A DNA stretch of 13,319 bases, taken from the NCBI GenBank assembly GCA_046540855.1, contig JBKHEJ010000058.1:1-13319 (forward strand), read 5' to 3'. This DNA is from T1Sed10-7 sp046540855 (lineage in GTDB: Bacteria > Actinomycetota > Nitriliruptoria > Nitriliruptorales > Nitriliruptoraceae). Every line of letters begins with the position of its first letter. Within the stretch, counting starts at the first letter, position 1. The translations under genes and the position numbers were made by a program. Positions 1 through 7,358 of this stretch are shown piece after piece. The notes beneath the pieces were generated by a model, which was not told the origin of the DNA, did not search any database, and worked only from the letters and a program-made list of their open reading frames with translations.

Positions 1-79
1 GCGCGGTCGGGATGCCGGCCGCCGCTAGGCGCGCCGCGACCCTGCCGCGGAGCTCCTCCTGCTCTGCCAGCTCACCCAC
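1..79 (-). CDS. prmC: Release factor glutamine methyltransferase PrmC, N-terminal fragment (cut by window edge)
   Basis: Only the first 26 codons are in the window. Starting at GTG 79-77 the frame reads MGELAEQEELRGRVAARL followed by AAAGIPTA. This fits the helical N-terminal start of PrmC/HemK proteins (LRxRVAxRLAAAGI-type). The SAM-binding and NPPY motifs would lie beyond the edge and cannot be checked. PrmC methylates the Gln of the GGQ motif in release factors, and prfA-prmC is a very common gene pair. Only 4 nt separate the prfA stop (84-86) from this GTG, so the two are almost certainly co-transcribed and perhaps translationally coupled. The identification rests on this context plus a short N-terminal match. 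The start codon is provisional. Confidence 0.75.
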   Translation of the reverse strand, partial: MGELAEQEELRGRVAARLAAAGIPTA

Positions 80-83
80 CGGC

Positions 84-1175
84 TCAGCCCGCCTCGTCGC
101 GCGGGTCGTCGTCCAGGCTGGCCAGACGGGCGGTGCGCTCGGCGCTGCGCAGCGCCTCGACGAGCACCTGCAGGTCACCGCTGAGGACCGCGTCGACGTC
201 GTGCACGCTCAGCCCGATGCGGTGATCGGTGATCCTGGACTGCGGGACGTTGTAGGTGCGGATCTTCTCGGAGCGGTCCCCGGTCCCGATCTGGCCCTTG
301 CGGGCATCCGCGCGCTGCTGGGCGGCACGCTCCTGCTCGGCCTTCAGCAGCCGCGAACGCAGGATGGTGAGCGCCTTGTCGCGGTTCTGGTGCTGGGACT
401 TCTCGTCCTGGCAGGAGACCACCAGCCCCGTCGGCAGGTGGGTGATGCGCACCGCGGAGTCGGTGGTGTTCACGCTCTGGCCACCGGGACCCGAGGAGCG
501 GTAGACGTCGATGCGCAGCTCGCTCGGGTCGAGGTGGACGTCCACCTCCTCGGCGACCGGGAGCACCGCCACCGAGGCGGTGGAGGTGTGGATGCGGCCC
601 TGCGACTCGGTGGCCGGCACGCGCTGGACGCGGTGCACGCCGGACTCGTGCTTGAGGTGGGCGTACGCACCGCGCCCGACGATCTCCACGATCGCCTCCT
701 TGATCCCGCCGATGCCCTGGGGGCTGCGGTCCAGGGTGCGGGTCCGCCAGCCCTGCCGGGCCGCGTAGCGCAGGTACATCTCCTCGAGCTCGCCCGCGAA
801 CAGCCCGGCCTCATCACCCCCGGCCGCGGCGCGGATCTCCAGGATCACGTCGCGATCGTCGTTGGGGTCGGTGGGCACGAGCGCGAGCTTGAGCTCCTCG
901 TCGAGCCGGTCGAGCTCGGCGGCCAGGGCCGCCACCTCGCCGCTCATGGTCTCGGCTTCGGGACCTCCCGCGGCCTCCTCGGCCATCTCGCGCGCGACCT
1001 CGAGGTCGTCGCGGACCTGCCGCCAGCGGCGGTACAGCCCGACCACCTCGGCGAGCTCGGCGTGCTGCTTGGCGAGCGTGGTGTAGCGCTCGCCATCCCC
1101 GGCCGTGTCCGGGTCGGCGAGCTGGGCCTCGAGGTCGCGGTAGCGGTCCTCGAGCTGGGCGAGCGTGTCGTGCAC
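84..1175 (-). CDS. prfA: Peptide chain release factor 1 (RF1)
   Basis: RF1 recognises UAA and UAG stop codons in the ribosomal A site and triggers peptidyl-tRNA hydrolysis. The 363-residue product has normal full length. The coiled N-terminal domain spans about residues 1-100. The tripeptide anticodon is P-A-T (187-189, context RVPATESQGR), which marks RF1; RF2 would have SPF. The catalytic GGQ is at 231-233 in SSGPGGQSVNTTDSAVR, and the Gln is the PrmC target. The start is GTG 1175-1173, giving VHDTLAQLEDRYRDLEAQLADP, a typical RF1 beginning. It lies 1 nt after the stop of the upstream DUF1385 gene (TGAGGTG), so translation is probably coupled. prmC follows. Nothing abnormal is seen. Confidence 0.98.
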   Translation of the reverse strand: MHDTLAQLEDRYRDLEAQLADPDTAGDGERYTTLAKQHAELAEVVGLYRRWRQVRDDLEVAREMAEEAAGGPEAETMSGEVAALAAELDRLDEELKLALVPTDPNDDRDVILEIRAAAGGDEAGLFAGELEEMYLRYAARQGWRTRTLDRSPQGIGGIKEAIVEIVGRGAYAHLKHESGVHRVQRVPATESQGRIHTSTASVAVLPVAEEVDVHLDPSELRIDVYRSSGPGGQSVNTTDSAVRITHLPTGLVVSCQDEKSQHQNRDKALTILRSRLLKAEQERAAQQRADARKGQIGTGDRSEKIRTYNVPQSRITDHRIGLSVHDVDAVLSGDLQVLVEALRSAERTARLASLDDDPRDEAG

Positions 1176-1176
1176 C

Positions 1177-2286
1177 TCAGCGGTCCTCGTCGGACGCCGT
1201 GGCCTCCTCGGGTGCGACCGCGACCTCGCTGCCGAGCTCCTCGGCGGCGCCGGCCGCCGGGCGGTGGCCCTCGGGGGTCGCGGTGGTGACGTCGGCGGCG
1301 GCGAGGGTCACGGGCAGGCTGTCGTGGGCGAGCAGGATCGGGCTCGCGAGGCTCGAGGGCACGCGCCCTTCGCGGTGCTCGGCCGGGACCACCGCTTCGA
1401 AGGAGCGGATCGCCACCTCGATCTGGTCGCGGGTGGGCGGCTTCGTGGTGATCAGCTGCAGCCACAGACCCGGCTTCATGATCGCGCGGACCAGCGGGTT
1501 GTCACCCTTGGCGGCCCCGAGCCGGAGGCCCTCGTACGCCGCGCCCGCCACCACCGGCAGCAGGACGATCCGCAGGACGACGTGGTAGAGCACCGCACCC
1601 CACCAGGCGATGCCCTCCGGCGGCGGCACGAGCAGGCCACCCGCGGTGTAGATCACCACGGCGAGCAGCATGACGAGGATGAGGAAGTTCGTCCCGCAGC
1701 GCACGTGCAGGGTCGAGTAGCGGTCGACGCGCTCGGGCTCGAGCACCTCCCCGTGCTCCCAGGCCGCGATCGTCTTGTGCTCGGCGCCGTGGTACTGGAA
1801 CACGCGCCGGATGTCGCCGAGCAGCGAGATCGACCACAGGTAGGCGAGGAAGATGAGGATGCGGACGGCGGACTCGACGAGGTGGAACCAGAGCCCGTCG
1901 CCCATCACGTTGCCGATGAGGGCATCGACGCCCTTGGTGGCGACCGAGGGGAGGAAGATGAACACGCCGATGAACAGCACGAGCGCGAGCAGCATGGACA
2001 GGCCCATCGCCGCGCTCGACAGCTCCTCCTCGTCCTCCTCCTCGAACGCCTGGTCGGCGGAGATCCCGAGCGCCTTCATCCCGATGCTGAGGGAGTCCAC
2101 GAGCGCGTAGCACCCGCGCACCATCGGCCACTTCAGCCACGGCTTGCGACGCGGCAGCGTCGAGGTGGGGTGGGACTCCAGCCAGATGTCACCGTCCGGT
2201 CGGCGCACCGCCACCGCCCAGCGGTCGGCGCCCCGCATCATCACGCCCTCGAGGACGGCCTGCCCGCCGTAGTAGTGCGGGGCCAT
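1177..2286 (-). CDS. DUF1385 / YqhQ-family integral membrane protein
   Basis: The family is widespread in Gram-positives and its molecular role is unsettled; it is often found beside prfA/prmC and rpmE. From ATG 2286 the product has 369 residues. It opens with the family hallmark YYGGQAVLEGVMMRG (5-19). An acidic patch (FEEEDEEEL, 81-89) follows, then hydrophobic helices at about 95-115 and 138-157. The conserved motif YHGAEHKTIAAWEHGE is at 165-180, and CGTNF (197-201) starts another membrane pair at about 201-220 and 227-250. A variable Ala/Glu-rich tail of about 60 residues ends the protein. The frame stays open to 2514, but the sequence before the GGQ motif is unlike the family, so 2286 is preferred. 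GTG 2346, with a weak purine-rich site upstream, is a reasonable alternative. It is probably the first gene of the cluster with prfA and prmC. Confidence 0.92.
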   Translation of the reverse strand: MAPHYYGGQAVLEGVMMRGADRWAVAVRRPDGDIWLESHPTSTLPRRKPWLKWPMVRGCYALVDSLSIGMKALGISADQAFEEEDEEELSSAAMGLSMLLALVLFIGVFIFLPSVATKGVDALIGNVMGDGLWFHLVESAVRILIFLAYLWSISLLGDIRRVFQYHGAEHKTIAAWEHGEVLEPERVDRYSTLHVRCGTNFLILVMLLAVVIYTAGGLLVPPPEGIAWWGAVLYHVVLRIVLLPVVAGAAYEGLRLGAAKGDNPLVRAIMKPGLWLQLITTKPPTRDQIEVAIRSFEAVVPAEHREGRVPSSLASPILLAHDSLPVTLAAADVTTATPEGHRPAAGAAEELGSEVAVAPEEATASDEDR

Positions 2287-2373
2287 CTCCGCGACGTCGC
2301 CGGAGAAGTCCGGGGTGTGGGACAGGGGTTCGGGCGGATTCGGCACTTCGCACTCTCTGGCTCGGGGACCAAC

Positions 2374-2393
2374 CCCACATGGATTCCCACATG
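2374..2393. repeat. Direct repeat CCCACATG x2, 12-bp period
   Basis: CCCACATG occurs at 2374-2381 and again at 2386-2393. The 12-bp period is close to one helical turn. On the minus strand it reads CATGTGGG twice, upstream of the DUF1385 start. It could be a tandem protein-binding site or chance. No role can be assigned from the sequence alone. Confidence 0.4.
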
Positions 2394-2412
2394 ATCGTCG
2401 TGGGTCTGCGCA

Positions 2413-2447
2413 GGAGCCCCCTCCCGCACGGCGGCGGCGGGGGCTCC
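2413..2447. promoter_or_regulatory. 9-bp perfect hairpin upstream of the DUF1385 gene
   Basis: GGAGCCCCC (2413-2421) pairs perfectly with GGGGGCTCC (2439-2447) across a 17-nt GC-rich loop. No U tract follows on either strand, so a classic intrinsic terminator is not shown. On the minus strand it would fall in the 5' leader or promoter region of the DUF1385-prfA-prmC operon. Its role is unknown. Confidence 0.35.
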
Positions 2448-2904
2448 CTCGACCGTGGGAGGGTACTGCCTGGGCCTGCGGCGGATCGGTCGAGTGCGTC
2501 CCAGTCCAGGGCATCGACCGTGCGTCCGAGCACGACGACGTCTAACGGCCACGGGTGCCCGTCGACGCCGGACCTCCTGGCGAGACCAGCCTCCTACCCG
2601 GCTGCCACGTCACGACGCAGGTGCACTGCTACCTCGAGCCCTGCGCCTCGCCGTTCCCGCCCCGCCCAGGCCGAAGCACCGTCAGCCCGCTCTCGCCGCC
2701 TGACCCGGGAGACCTGCTGGCGGCTCTGCACGACGCCAGCGAGCTTCGTCGCGCTGTCCATGCTCGGGCCGCGAGACGCGGCCGGTGTCCTCGCGAGGTC
2801 TCACACGCTCGCGGTCAGCACAGATCGCCGGACGCAGCACCTGTGGTCGACCAGGAGAGGCTCCGTCCTCGTGCGCGCTGCGGAGCGGAGGCGTGTCCGT
2901 CGGG

Positions 2905-3645
2905 TCACGTCAGCAGCCGCGGCAGGTGGAACTCGCCTTCACGCCGGTAACGCTCCGCGACCGCGTAACGGCCGTGGTGCCCGACCCCGGCGGCGACGTG
3001 GGTGGCGTGGTCGATGGCGCGGTGCAGGGCACGGCCCCGTTCCTCGCCGGGCGCGAGGTCGTGGTAGCCGGGGACCAGCACCTCGAGGTGGTCGGGCGGC
3101 AGGAGCCGTTCGAAGTGGGCGGCGGAGAACGCGAGCTGGCTGGACAGCGCGTCCATCGCGGCCTGCTTGGCCGCCCAGTGCGGGGTGACGTCCACGACGC
3201 AGTTCGCGTGGACGGGTGTGAGGTAGTAGATCGTGGGGATCGGCAGGGGCGCCAAGCCGTCCTCGGCGGCGAAGTCTCTCGACGCCAGCGCCAAGGACTC
3301 CAGCAGCAGGGTCATCGCCGGCCGCCGGTCGGGGTCGAGGTCCGAGGTGACGTGGTCGGGATCCTGGGTGATCACGATCGTCGGCCGGATGCGTCGAAGC
3401 AGGCTCACGATCCGGCGCTTGGCAGGCGGGGTCGGGTGGACCTCGCCGGCCCGCAGGTCGAGGAACTCGAGGCTCGACAACCCCAGGTGGTCGGCGGCCA
3501 CCGGCAGGTCGGCCTGCATCGCCGGCCGTGCCAGCAGCACCGCGGCGTGCGACGTGCCCCCGGCAGCGACGTTGGCGGCCAGCGCACCGCCGGCTTCGAC
3601 GACCTCCATGCCGTACACGGCGAGGATCAACATGGTCTCGGACAT
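2905..3645 (-). CDS. PIG-L/LmbE-like protein with degenerate metal-binding motif
   Basis: The product has 246 residues and is presumably cytoplasmic. The layout resembles the PIG-L/LmbE fold: an opening strand MLILAVYGMEVVEAGGALA (5-23) where the family has (A)HPDDExxxxGGxLA, a middle P-T-I-V-I-T-Q-D strand (88-95), and near the C-terminus VVDVTPHWAAKQAAMDALSSQ (150-170). The last segment matches the conserved VDIT...K..A...SQ element and recalls the GalB/LigY-like subfamily. The Zn-binding and catalytic HPDD is replaced by V-Y-G-M, with only Glu14 kept. The later DH is DR (106-107) unless His98 substitutes. The usual His before SQ is Leu. Known members are Zn-dependent N-deacetylases or hydratases; this one may be an inactive or changed paralogue. 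ATG 3645 has a clear AGGAG 6 nt upstream and follows the ATPase stop by 2 nt, making it the last gene of the operon. Confidence 0.75.
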   Translation of the reverse strand: MSETMLILAVYGMEVVEAGGALAANVAAGGTSHAAVLLARPAMQADLPVAADHLGLSSLEFLDLRAGEVHPTPPAKRRIVSLLRRIRPTIVITQDPDHVTSDLDPDRRPAMTLLLESLALASRDFAAEDGLAPLPIPTIYYLTPVHANCVVDVTPHWAAKQAAMDALSSQLAFSAAHFERLLPPDHLEVLVPGYHDLAPGEERGRALHRAIDHATHVAAGVGHHGRYAVAERYRREGEFHLPRLLT

Positions 3646-3647
3646 GC

Positions 3648-5501
3648 TCACTCCTGTCGGTCGGGATGATGGGTGTGATGGGGATGGTCGGTGCTGTCGG
3701 GATCCTCGGTCGGGTGCGCCTGGAAGGACGTCGAGGTTGCCGCGAGCAACCGGCGGGTCGCGGCGGCGCCCGGCGCGCCGACGACACGGGCGGTGGGGCC
3801 CTGCTCGACCAGCACACCGTCGTCGAGCACCGCGAGCCGGTCGCAGACGTGGGCGGCTTCGGCGATGTCGTGGGTGACCAGCAGCAGGGCCACCCCGTCT
3901 TCGTGCAGCGAGCGCAGCGTCGCGGCGATACCGGCGCGCACCGACACGTCGAGCATCGAGGTCGGCTCGTCGGCGAGCACGACCGCGGGCTGGGTGATCA
4001 GCGCGCGGGCGATCGCGACGCGCTGCCGCTGCCCGCCGGACAGCTCGGCAGGGATCCGGGCACGGAAGGCCGCCGTGGACGGCAGTCCGGCGCGTTCCAA
4101 CGCGTCGCCGAGGCGCTGCGCGTCGGGCCGCTCGCCGACCAGCCGTAGCGGTTCGGCGACCAGCCGTTGCACGCTCCACGCCGGGTGCAGCGTGTCGAAG
4201 GGGTCCTGCCCGACGAACCCGATGCGTCGTCGCAGCGCACGCAGGTCCCGCGGCGACAGCGTCGCCGGGTCCTGACCATCGATGGACACACGCCCTGCGG
4301 TGGGACGCTGCAGGCCGAGCACGCAACGCAGCAAGGTGGTCTTGCCCGACCCGCTGCGTCCCAGTAGACCGACCGCCTCGCCCGCGTTGACACGCAGCGT
4401 CACCCCCGAAAGGGCGTGGACGTCCGGGCGTCGCCGTCGCGTGGGGAAGGTCACCGACACCTCATCGACGCACAGCACCGCGGCGCCGTGACGGTGACGG
4501 TCGTCCGGGTGGTCGACGAGTGCGGGGAACGCCCTCTCGTTGGGCGCTGAAGGGGTGTCGTGGTCCGGGTCCCACAGGTGACAGGCCACGAGCCGCGCGT
4601 GGACCTGCCGCGGTTCGGGGACGTCGAGGTGGCAGCGCTCGAGCACGTACGGGCACCGTGGGTGGAACGCGCAACCCGACGGAGGCGCGGCCGGATCCGG
4701 TGCGGGACCCGGCACCTGCACCCACGCGTGGCCGACACGTGGCGCCGCGGCCAACAGCCCGGCGCTGTAAGGATGGTGCGGCGCCGCGGTGATCAGACCG
4801 GTGGGGCCGTGCTCGACCACCTGGCCGGCGTACATGATGGCGAGTTCGTCGCTGCGGGGTGCGATCGCGTGCACGTCGTGGCTGACCAGCACCAGCGCCG
4901 CACCGCTGTCGGCAGCCAGGCCGGTCAGCAGATCGAGGATCTGGGCCTGCACGACCGTGTCCAACCCCGTGGTCGGTTCGTCGGCGACGATCAGGTCGGG
5001 CCCGGCGGCGAGCATCATCGCGATCACCACGCGCTGACGCATCCCGCCGGAGAACTCGTGGGGGAAGTCGCGGGCACGTGCGGCCGGTATGCCGACCCGT
5101 GTCAGCCACTCACCGGCCTCCCGCGCTGCGGCGGCACGTGATCGTCCCCGGTGCAGCACCAGGGTCTCGGCGAGCTGTGCGCCGACGCGGTGGACGGGGT
5201 TGAGCCCGCTCATCGCGCCCTGAGGGACGTAGCCGATGCGCCGACCCCGGACCGCCTGCCACCGGCGTTCGGGCGCGCCGAGCAGCGGCTCACCGTCGAG
5301 GGACAGGTGCCCGCGGGCGCGCGCGTTGGCCGGCAGCAGGCCGAGGATCGTTCGTACCAGCGTCGACTTGCCACAGCCGGACTCGCCGACGATGCCGAGC
5401 GTCCGACCGGCGGCGAGGTCGAGGTCGACGCCGCGCACCGCCGGCACGACGGTGCCGGTCAGGCGGTAGTCGACCGCGATGTCACGCAGTTCAAGCAGCA
5501 C
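3648..5501 (-). CDS. Fused dual ATPase of a peptide/nickel-type ABC importer (DppD-DppF fusion)
   Basis: The 617-residue protein carries both nucleotide-binding domains of an Opp/Dpp/Nik-type importer in one chain. NBD1 has Walker A GESGCGKST (39-47), Q-loop YVPQ (91-94), signature FSGGMRQR (150-157), Walker B LIVADEP (170-176) and switch His in VSHD (206-209). An oligopeptide-transporter C-terminal (HPY) domain follows at about 240-312, with Cys 277, 283, 290 and 307; equivalent Cys in related DppD proteins are reported to hold an Fe-S cluster. NBD2 has Walker A GRSGSGKTT (381-389), signature LSGGQRQR (487-494), Walker B VVLADEP (507-513) and VTHD (542-545), without a second HPY domain. The tail is His-rich (HPHHTHH). 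Start GTG 5501 has AGGA upstream and overlaps the permease end by 11 nt. It powers the two permeases next to it. The substrate is not determined. Confidence 0.95.
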   Translation of the reverse strand: MLLELRDIAVDYRLTGTVVPAVRGVDLDLAAGRTLGIVGESGCGKSTLVRTILGLLPANARARGHLSLDGEPLLGAPERRWQAVRGRRIGYVPQGAMSGLNPVHRVGAQLAETLVLHRGRSRAAAAREAGEWLTRVGIPAARARDFPHEFSGGMRQRVVIAMMLAAGPDLIVADEPTTGLDTVVQAQILDLLTGLAADSGAALVLVSHDVHAIAPRSDELAIMYAGQVVEHGPTGLITAAPHHPYSAGLLAAAPRVGHAWVQVPGPAPDPAAPPSGCAFHPRCPYVLERCHLDVPEPRQVHARLVACHLWDPDHDTPSAPNERAFPALVDHPDDRHRHGAAVLCVDEVSVTFPTRRRRPDVHALSGVTLRVNAGEAVGLLGRSGSGKTTLLRCVLGLQRPTAGRVSIDGQDPATLSPRDLRALRRRIGFVGQDPFDTLHPAWSVQRLVAEPLRLVGERPDAQRLGDALERAGLPSTAAFRARIPAELSGGQRQRVAIARALITQPAVVLADEPTSMLDVSVRAGIAATLRSLHEDGVALLLVTHDIAEAAHVCDRLAVLDDGVLVEQGPTARVVGAPGAAATRRLLAATSTSFQAHPTEDPDSTDHPHHTHHPDRQE

Positions 5502-6384
5502 GGTGGCGTCCTGCGGCCAGCGCCGGGTTGAGTCGTTCCTCCCAGGCGAGCCCGATCAGCCCGAGCCCGACGACGATGGTCGCGATCGCGACGCCGGGCG
5601 GCACCACCCACCACAGCCACGCGTCGGTGAGCACGGCCGCACGCACGTTGGCCCAGTACAGCATCGTGCCCCAACTCGCCCGCTGCGGGTCGCCGAGCCC
5701 GAGGAACGACAGCGATGCCTCCAACAGGATCGCGCCCATCGCCGCACGGACCAGCAACGGGACGAGCAGCGGTGCCACCGAGAACGACAGGTGCCGGGTC
5801 AACAGCCACCAGGTGCTCGCGCCCATCGCGGTCGCGGCCTGGACGTGGCCGTGCGCGGCCGCCGCCAGCACCGCAGCGCGGATCAGCCGCGCCGGTCGTG
5901 CCCAGCTCAACGCCGCGATGAGCAGGATCTGGGTGGTGAGCCCCCGGCCGAGGAACGCGGCCGCGACCACGAGCAGCGGCAGGAACGGCAGGGACAGCAC
6001 GACGTCGACGGTACGCATCGCGACGGTGTCGGTCACGCCGCGCAGCAGTCCGGCGAGCCCGCCGACCAGCGCGCCGATCGTGATCGACAGCACCGCGACC
6101 CCGGCACCGATCGCCAGCGACGTGCGGGCGCCGAGCAGCAGCTGGCTGAACAGGTCACGGCCGACGTCGTCGGTGCCCAACCGGTGCACGTCGTCGGGGG
6201 GCTGGTAGGGCACGCCGACCCGGTCGGTCGCATCGAAAGGCGCGAGCCAGTCTCCGGCGGCGACGACGAGGGCGAAACCCGTCATGATCACCAGCCCGAC
6301 GGTCGCGGCCGGGCCCAACCGTGTGAGCGCGGCCAGCGGGCGGCGTGTCCCGCCGCCGCGAGCCGAGTCGGCGCCCGGGTTCAC
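5491..6384 (-). CDS. ABC transporter permease, DppC/OppC/NikC type
   Basis: This 297-residue inner-membrane permease is one of two making the translocation channel. It has an N-terminal membrane helix (about 28-48) and then the DppC hallmark HRLGTDDVGRDLFSQLLLGAR (about 67-87). The binding-protein-dependent transport fold follows with about five more helices, an EAA-type coupling loop (AAAAHGHVQAATAMGAS region) and the typical ASLSFLGLGDP motif near the C-terminus. Length is normal. The start is GTG 6384, giving VNPGADSARGGG, and overlaps the stop of the DppB-like gene by 4 nt (GTGA). A GGTGAG lies unusually close upstream, so coupled re-initiation is likely. It pairs with the gene before it and is energised by the fused ATPase after it. 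Confidence 0.95.
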   Translation of the reverse strand: MNPGADSARGGGTRRPLAALTRLGPAATVGLVIMTGFALVVAAGDWLAPFDATDRVGVPYQPPDDVHRLGTDDVGRDLFSQLLLGARTSLAIGAGVAVLSITIGALVGGLAGLLRGVTDTVAMRTVDVVLSLPFLPLLVVAAAFLGRGLTTQILLIAALSWARPARLIRAAVLAAAAHGHVQAATAMGASTWWLLTRHLSFSVAPLLVPLLVRAAMGAILLEASLSFLGLGDPQRASWGTMLYWANVRAAVLTDAWLWWVVPPGVAIATIVVGLGLIGLAWEERLNPALAAGRHRAA

Positions 6385-7358
6385 GAGCTCACCGGGGCAG
6401 CTCGCCGCACGCGTGGGTCCAGCAGCGGGTAGGTCAGGTCGGCCAGTAGGTTCGCGGCGATGACCGTGACGGTCAGGATCAGGAACGCGCCCTGCATCAC
6501 GGGGAAGTCACGGGCGAGCACGGCTTCGAACAGCAGCCGCCCGACGCCGGGGTAGCTGAACACGGTCTCGACCACCACCGCGCCGCCGATCAGCCAGCCC
6601 ATCTCCAGCAGCACCAGGGTGTGCACGGGCAGGGCGGCGGTGCGCAGCGCGTGGCGGACGATCAGCCGCCGGCGCGGCACCCCCTTGGCGCGGGCCACGA
6701 ACAGCGGTTCGCTGCCGAGCACCGACAGCATCGAGGAACGGGTGATCAGCGCGGTCTGCGCGAACCCGGCCAGCGTCAAGGTCGCGACCGGCAGCACCAG
6801 GTGGGCGAGGACGTCGGCGACACCGCCGTCCCCCCCCGGGGTGCGGGCCCCGAACGTCGGTAGCCACCCGAGCTGCACGCCGAACAGCGCGATGAACAGC
6901 ATCCCGACCCAGAACGGCGGGGCCGCGTCGACGGCGAGCACCGCCACGATGGTGCCGGTGTCGCGACGCCGTTCGCGGCGGGCGGCGGCCCACGCGCCGA
7001 CGCCGACCCCGATCACCGTGGTGAGCACCAGGCTCGTCCCGACCAACAGCAGCGTCCACGGCAGCCGTTCGAGGAGTCGTTCCGACACCGGACGACGGTC
7101 AACGAACGACGTACCGAGGTCGCCGGTGACCACACCGCCGAGGTAGCGACCGAACTGCTCGTGCAGCGGCAGGTCGAGGTCGTAGGCGGCGAGCAACTGC
7201 TCACGCGCTTCGGCGGTCATCAGCCCGACGTCCTCGCCACCGAGGGTGCCCAGCGGGCCACCGGGCATCGCTCGCGGCAGGGCGAAGTTGATGGCGATGG
7301 CCACGAGCAGCACAACCAGGTACTGCCCGACGCGCACGCTGAGGCGCCGCGTGGTCAT
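6381..7358 (-). CDS. ABC transporter permease, DppB/OppB/NikB type
   Basis: This 325-residue permease starts with an N-terminal helix (about 11-28). The family motif LPRAMPGGPL follows, then a long external segment containing AYDLDLPLHEQFGRYL and GDLGTSF, which is diagnostic for the DppB half. Five further hydrophobic helices follow. The cytoplasmic EAA loop reads ARAKGVPRRRLIVRHALR, the contact point for the ATPase, and ETVFSYPGVGRLL is the usual late motif. Start ATG 7358 overlaps the stop of the binding-protein gene (ATGA, 4 nt). Length and motif order are normal, so it should be functional. Together with the DppC-like protein it forms the membrane channel. Confidence 0.95.
   Translation of the reverse strand: MTTRRLSVRVGQYLVVLLVAIAINFALPRAMPGGPLGTLGGEDVGLMTAEAREQLLAAYDLDLPLHEQFGRYLGGVVTGDLGTSFVDRRPVSERLLERLPWTLLLVGTSLVLTTVIGVGVGAWAAARRERRRDTGTIVAVLAVDAAPPFWVGMLFIALFGVQLGWLPTFGARTPGGDGGVADVLAHLVLPVATLTLAGFAQTALITRSSMLSVLGSEPLFVARAKGVPRRRLIVRHALRTAALPVHTLVLLEMGWLIGGAVVVETVFSYPGVGRLLFEAVLARDFPVMQGAFLILTVTVIAANLLADLTYPLLDPRVRRAAPVSS

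Larger units (their letters stand above)
2287..2904. other. Intergenic stretch of about 620 bases without a convincing gene
   Basis: This lies between the stop of the PIG-L-like gene and the start of the DUF1385 gene. Open frames cross it on the plus strand, but they are Arg/Pro/Ser-rich, match no family I know, and run into antisense of the PIG-L-like gene. No tRNA, RNase P or tmRNA motif was seen. It should hold the end of the ABC operon: a weak hairpin, GCTCCG 2860-2865 with CGGAGC 2881-2886, lies about 20 nt past the stop and lacks a U tract. It should also hold the promoter of the DUF1385-prfA-prmC operon. On the minus strand TACCCT (rc of 2463-2468) fits a -10 TANNNT but has no good -35. 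Confidence 0.5.

Noticed and set aside
12..1289. 425-residue plus-strand open frame over prfA
   Set aside because: It is the antisense shadow of prfA, caused by high third-position GC. Its His/Arg/Gly-rich product matches nothing, while the minus frame is a complete RF1.
2022..2052. CTCCTCCTCGTCCTCCTCCTCG run as a microsatellite
   Set aside because: It encodes the acidic patch EEEDEEEL of the DUF1385 protein and is normal codon repetition.
2360..2400. Minus-strand ATG-TGG-GAA-TCC-ATG-TGG-GGT-TGG as a trp-type leader peptide (three Trp in seven codons)
   Set aside because: There is no ribosome binding site, no stop soon after, no attenuator pair in the right place and no trp gene downstream. 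The Trp codons come from the CATGTGGG direct repeat.
2287..2514. N-terminal extension of the DUF1385 protein
   Set aside because: The added residues are Pro/Arg/Gly-rich and unlike the family, and the region holds a hairpin and repeat. The family motif begins a few residues after ATG 2286.
2555..2950. 131-residue plus-strand frame in the gap
   Set aside because: It has no recognisable family, an Arg/Pro-rich composition and no clear ribosome binding site, and it runs into antisense of the PIG-L-like gene.
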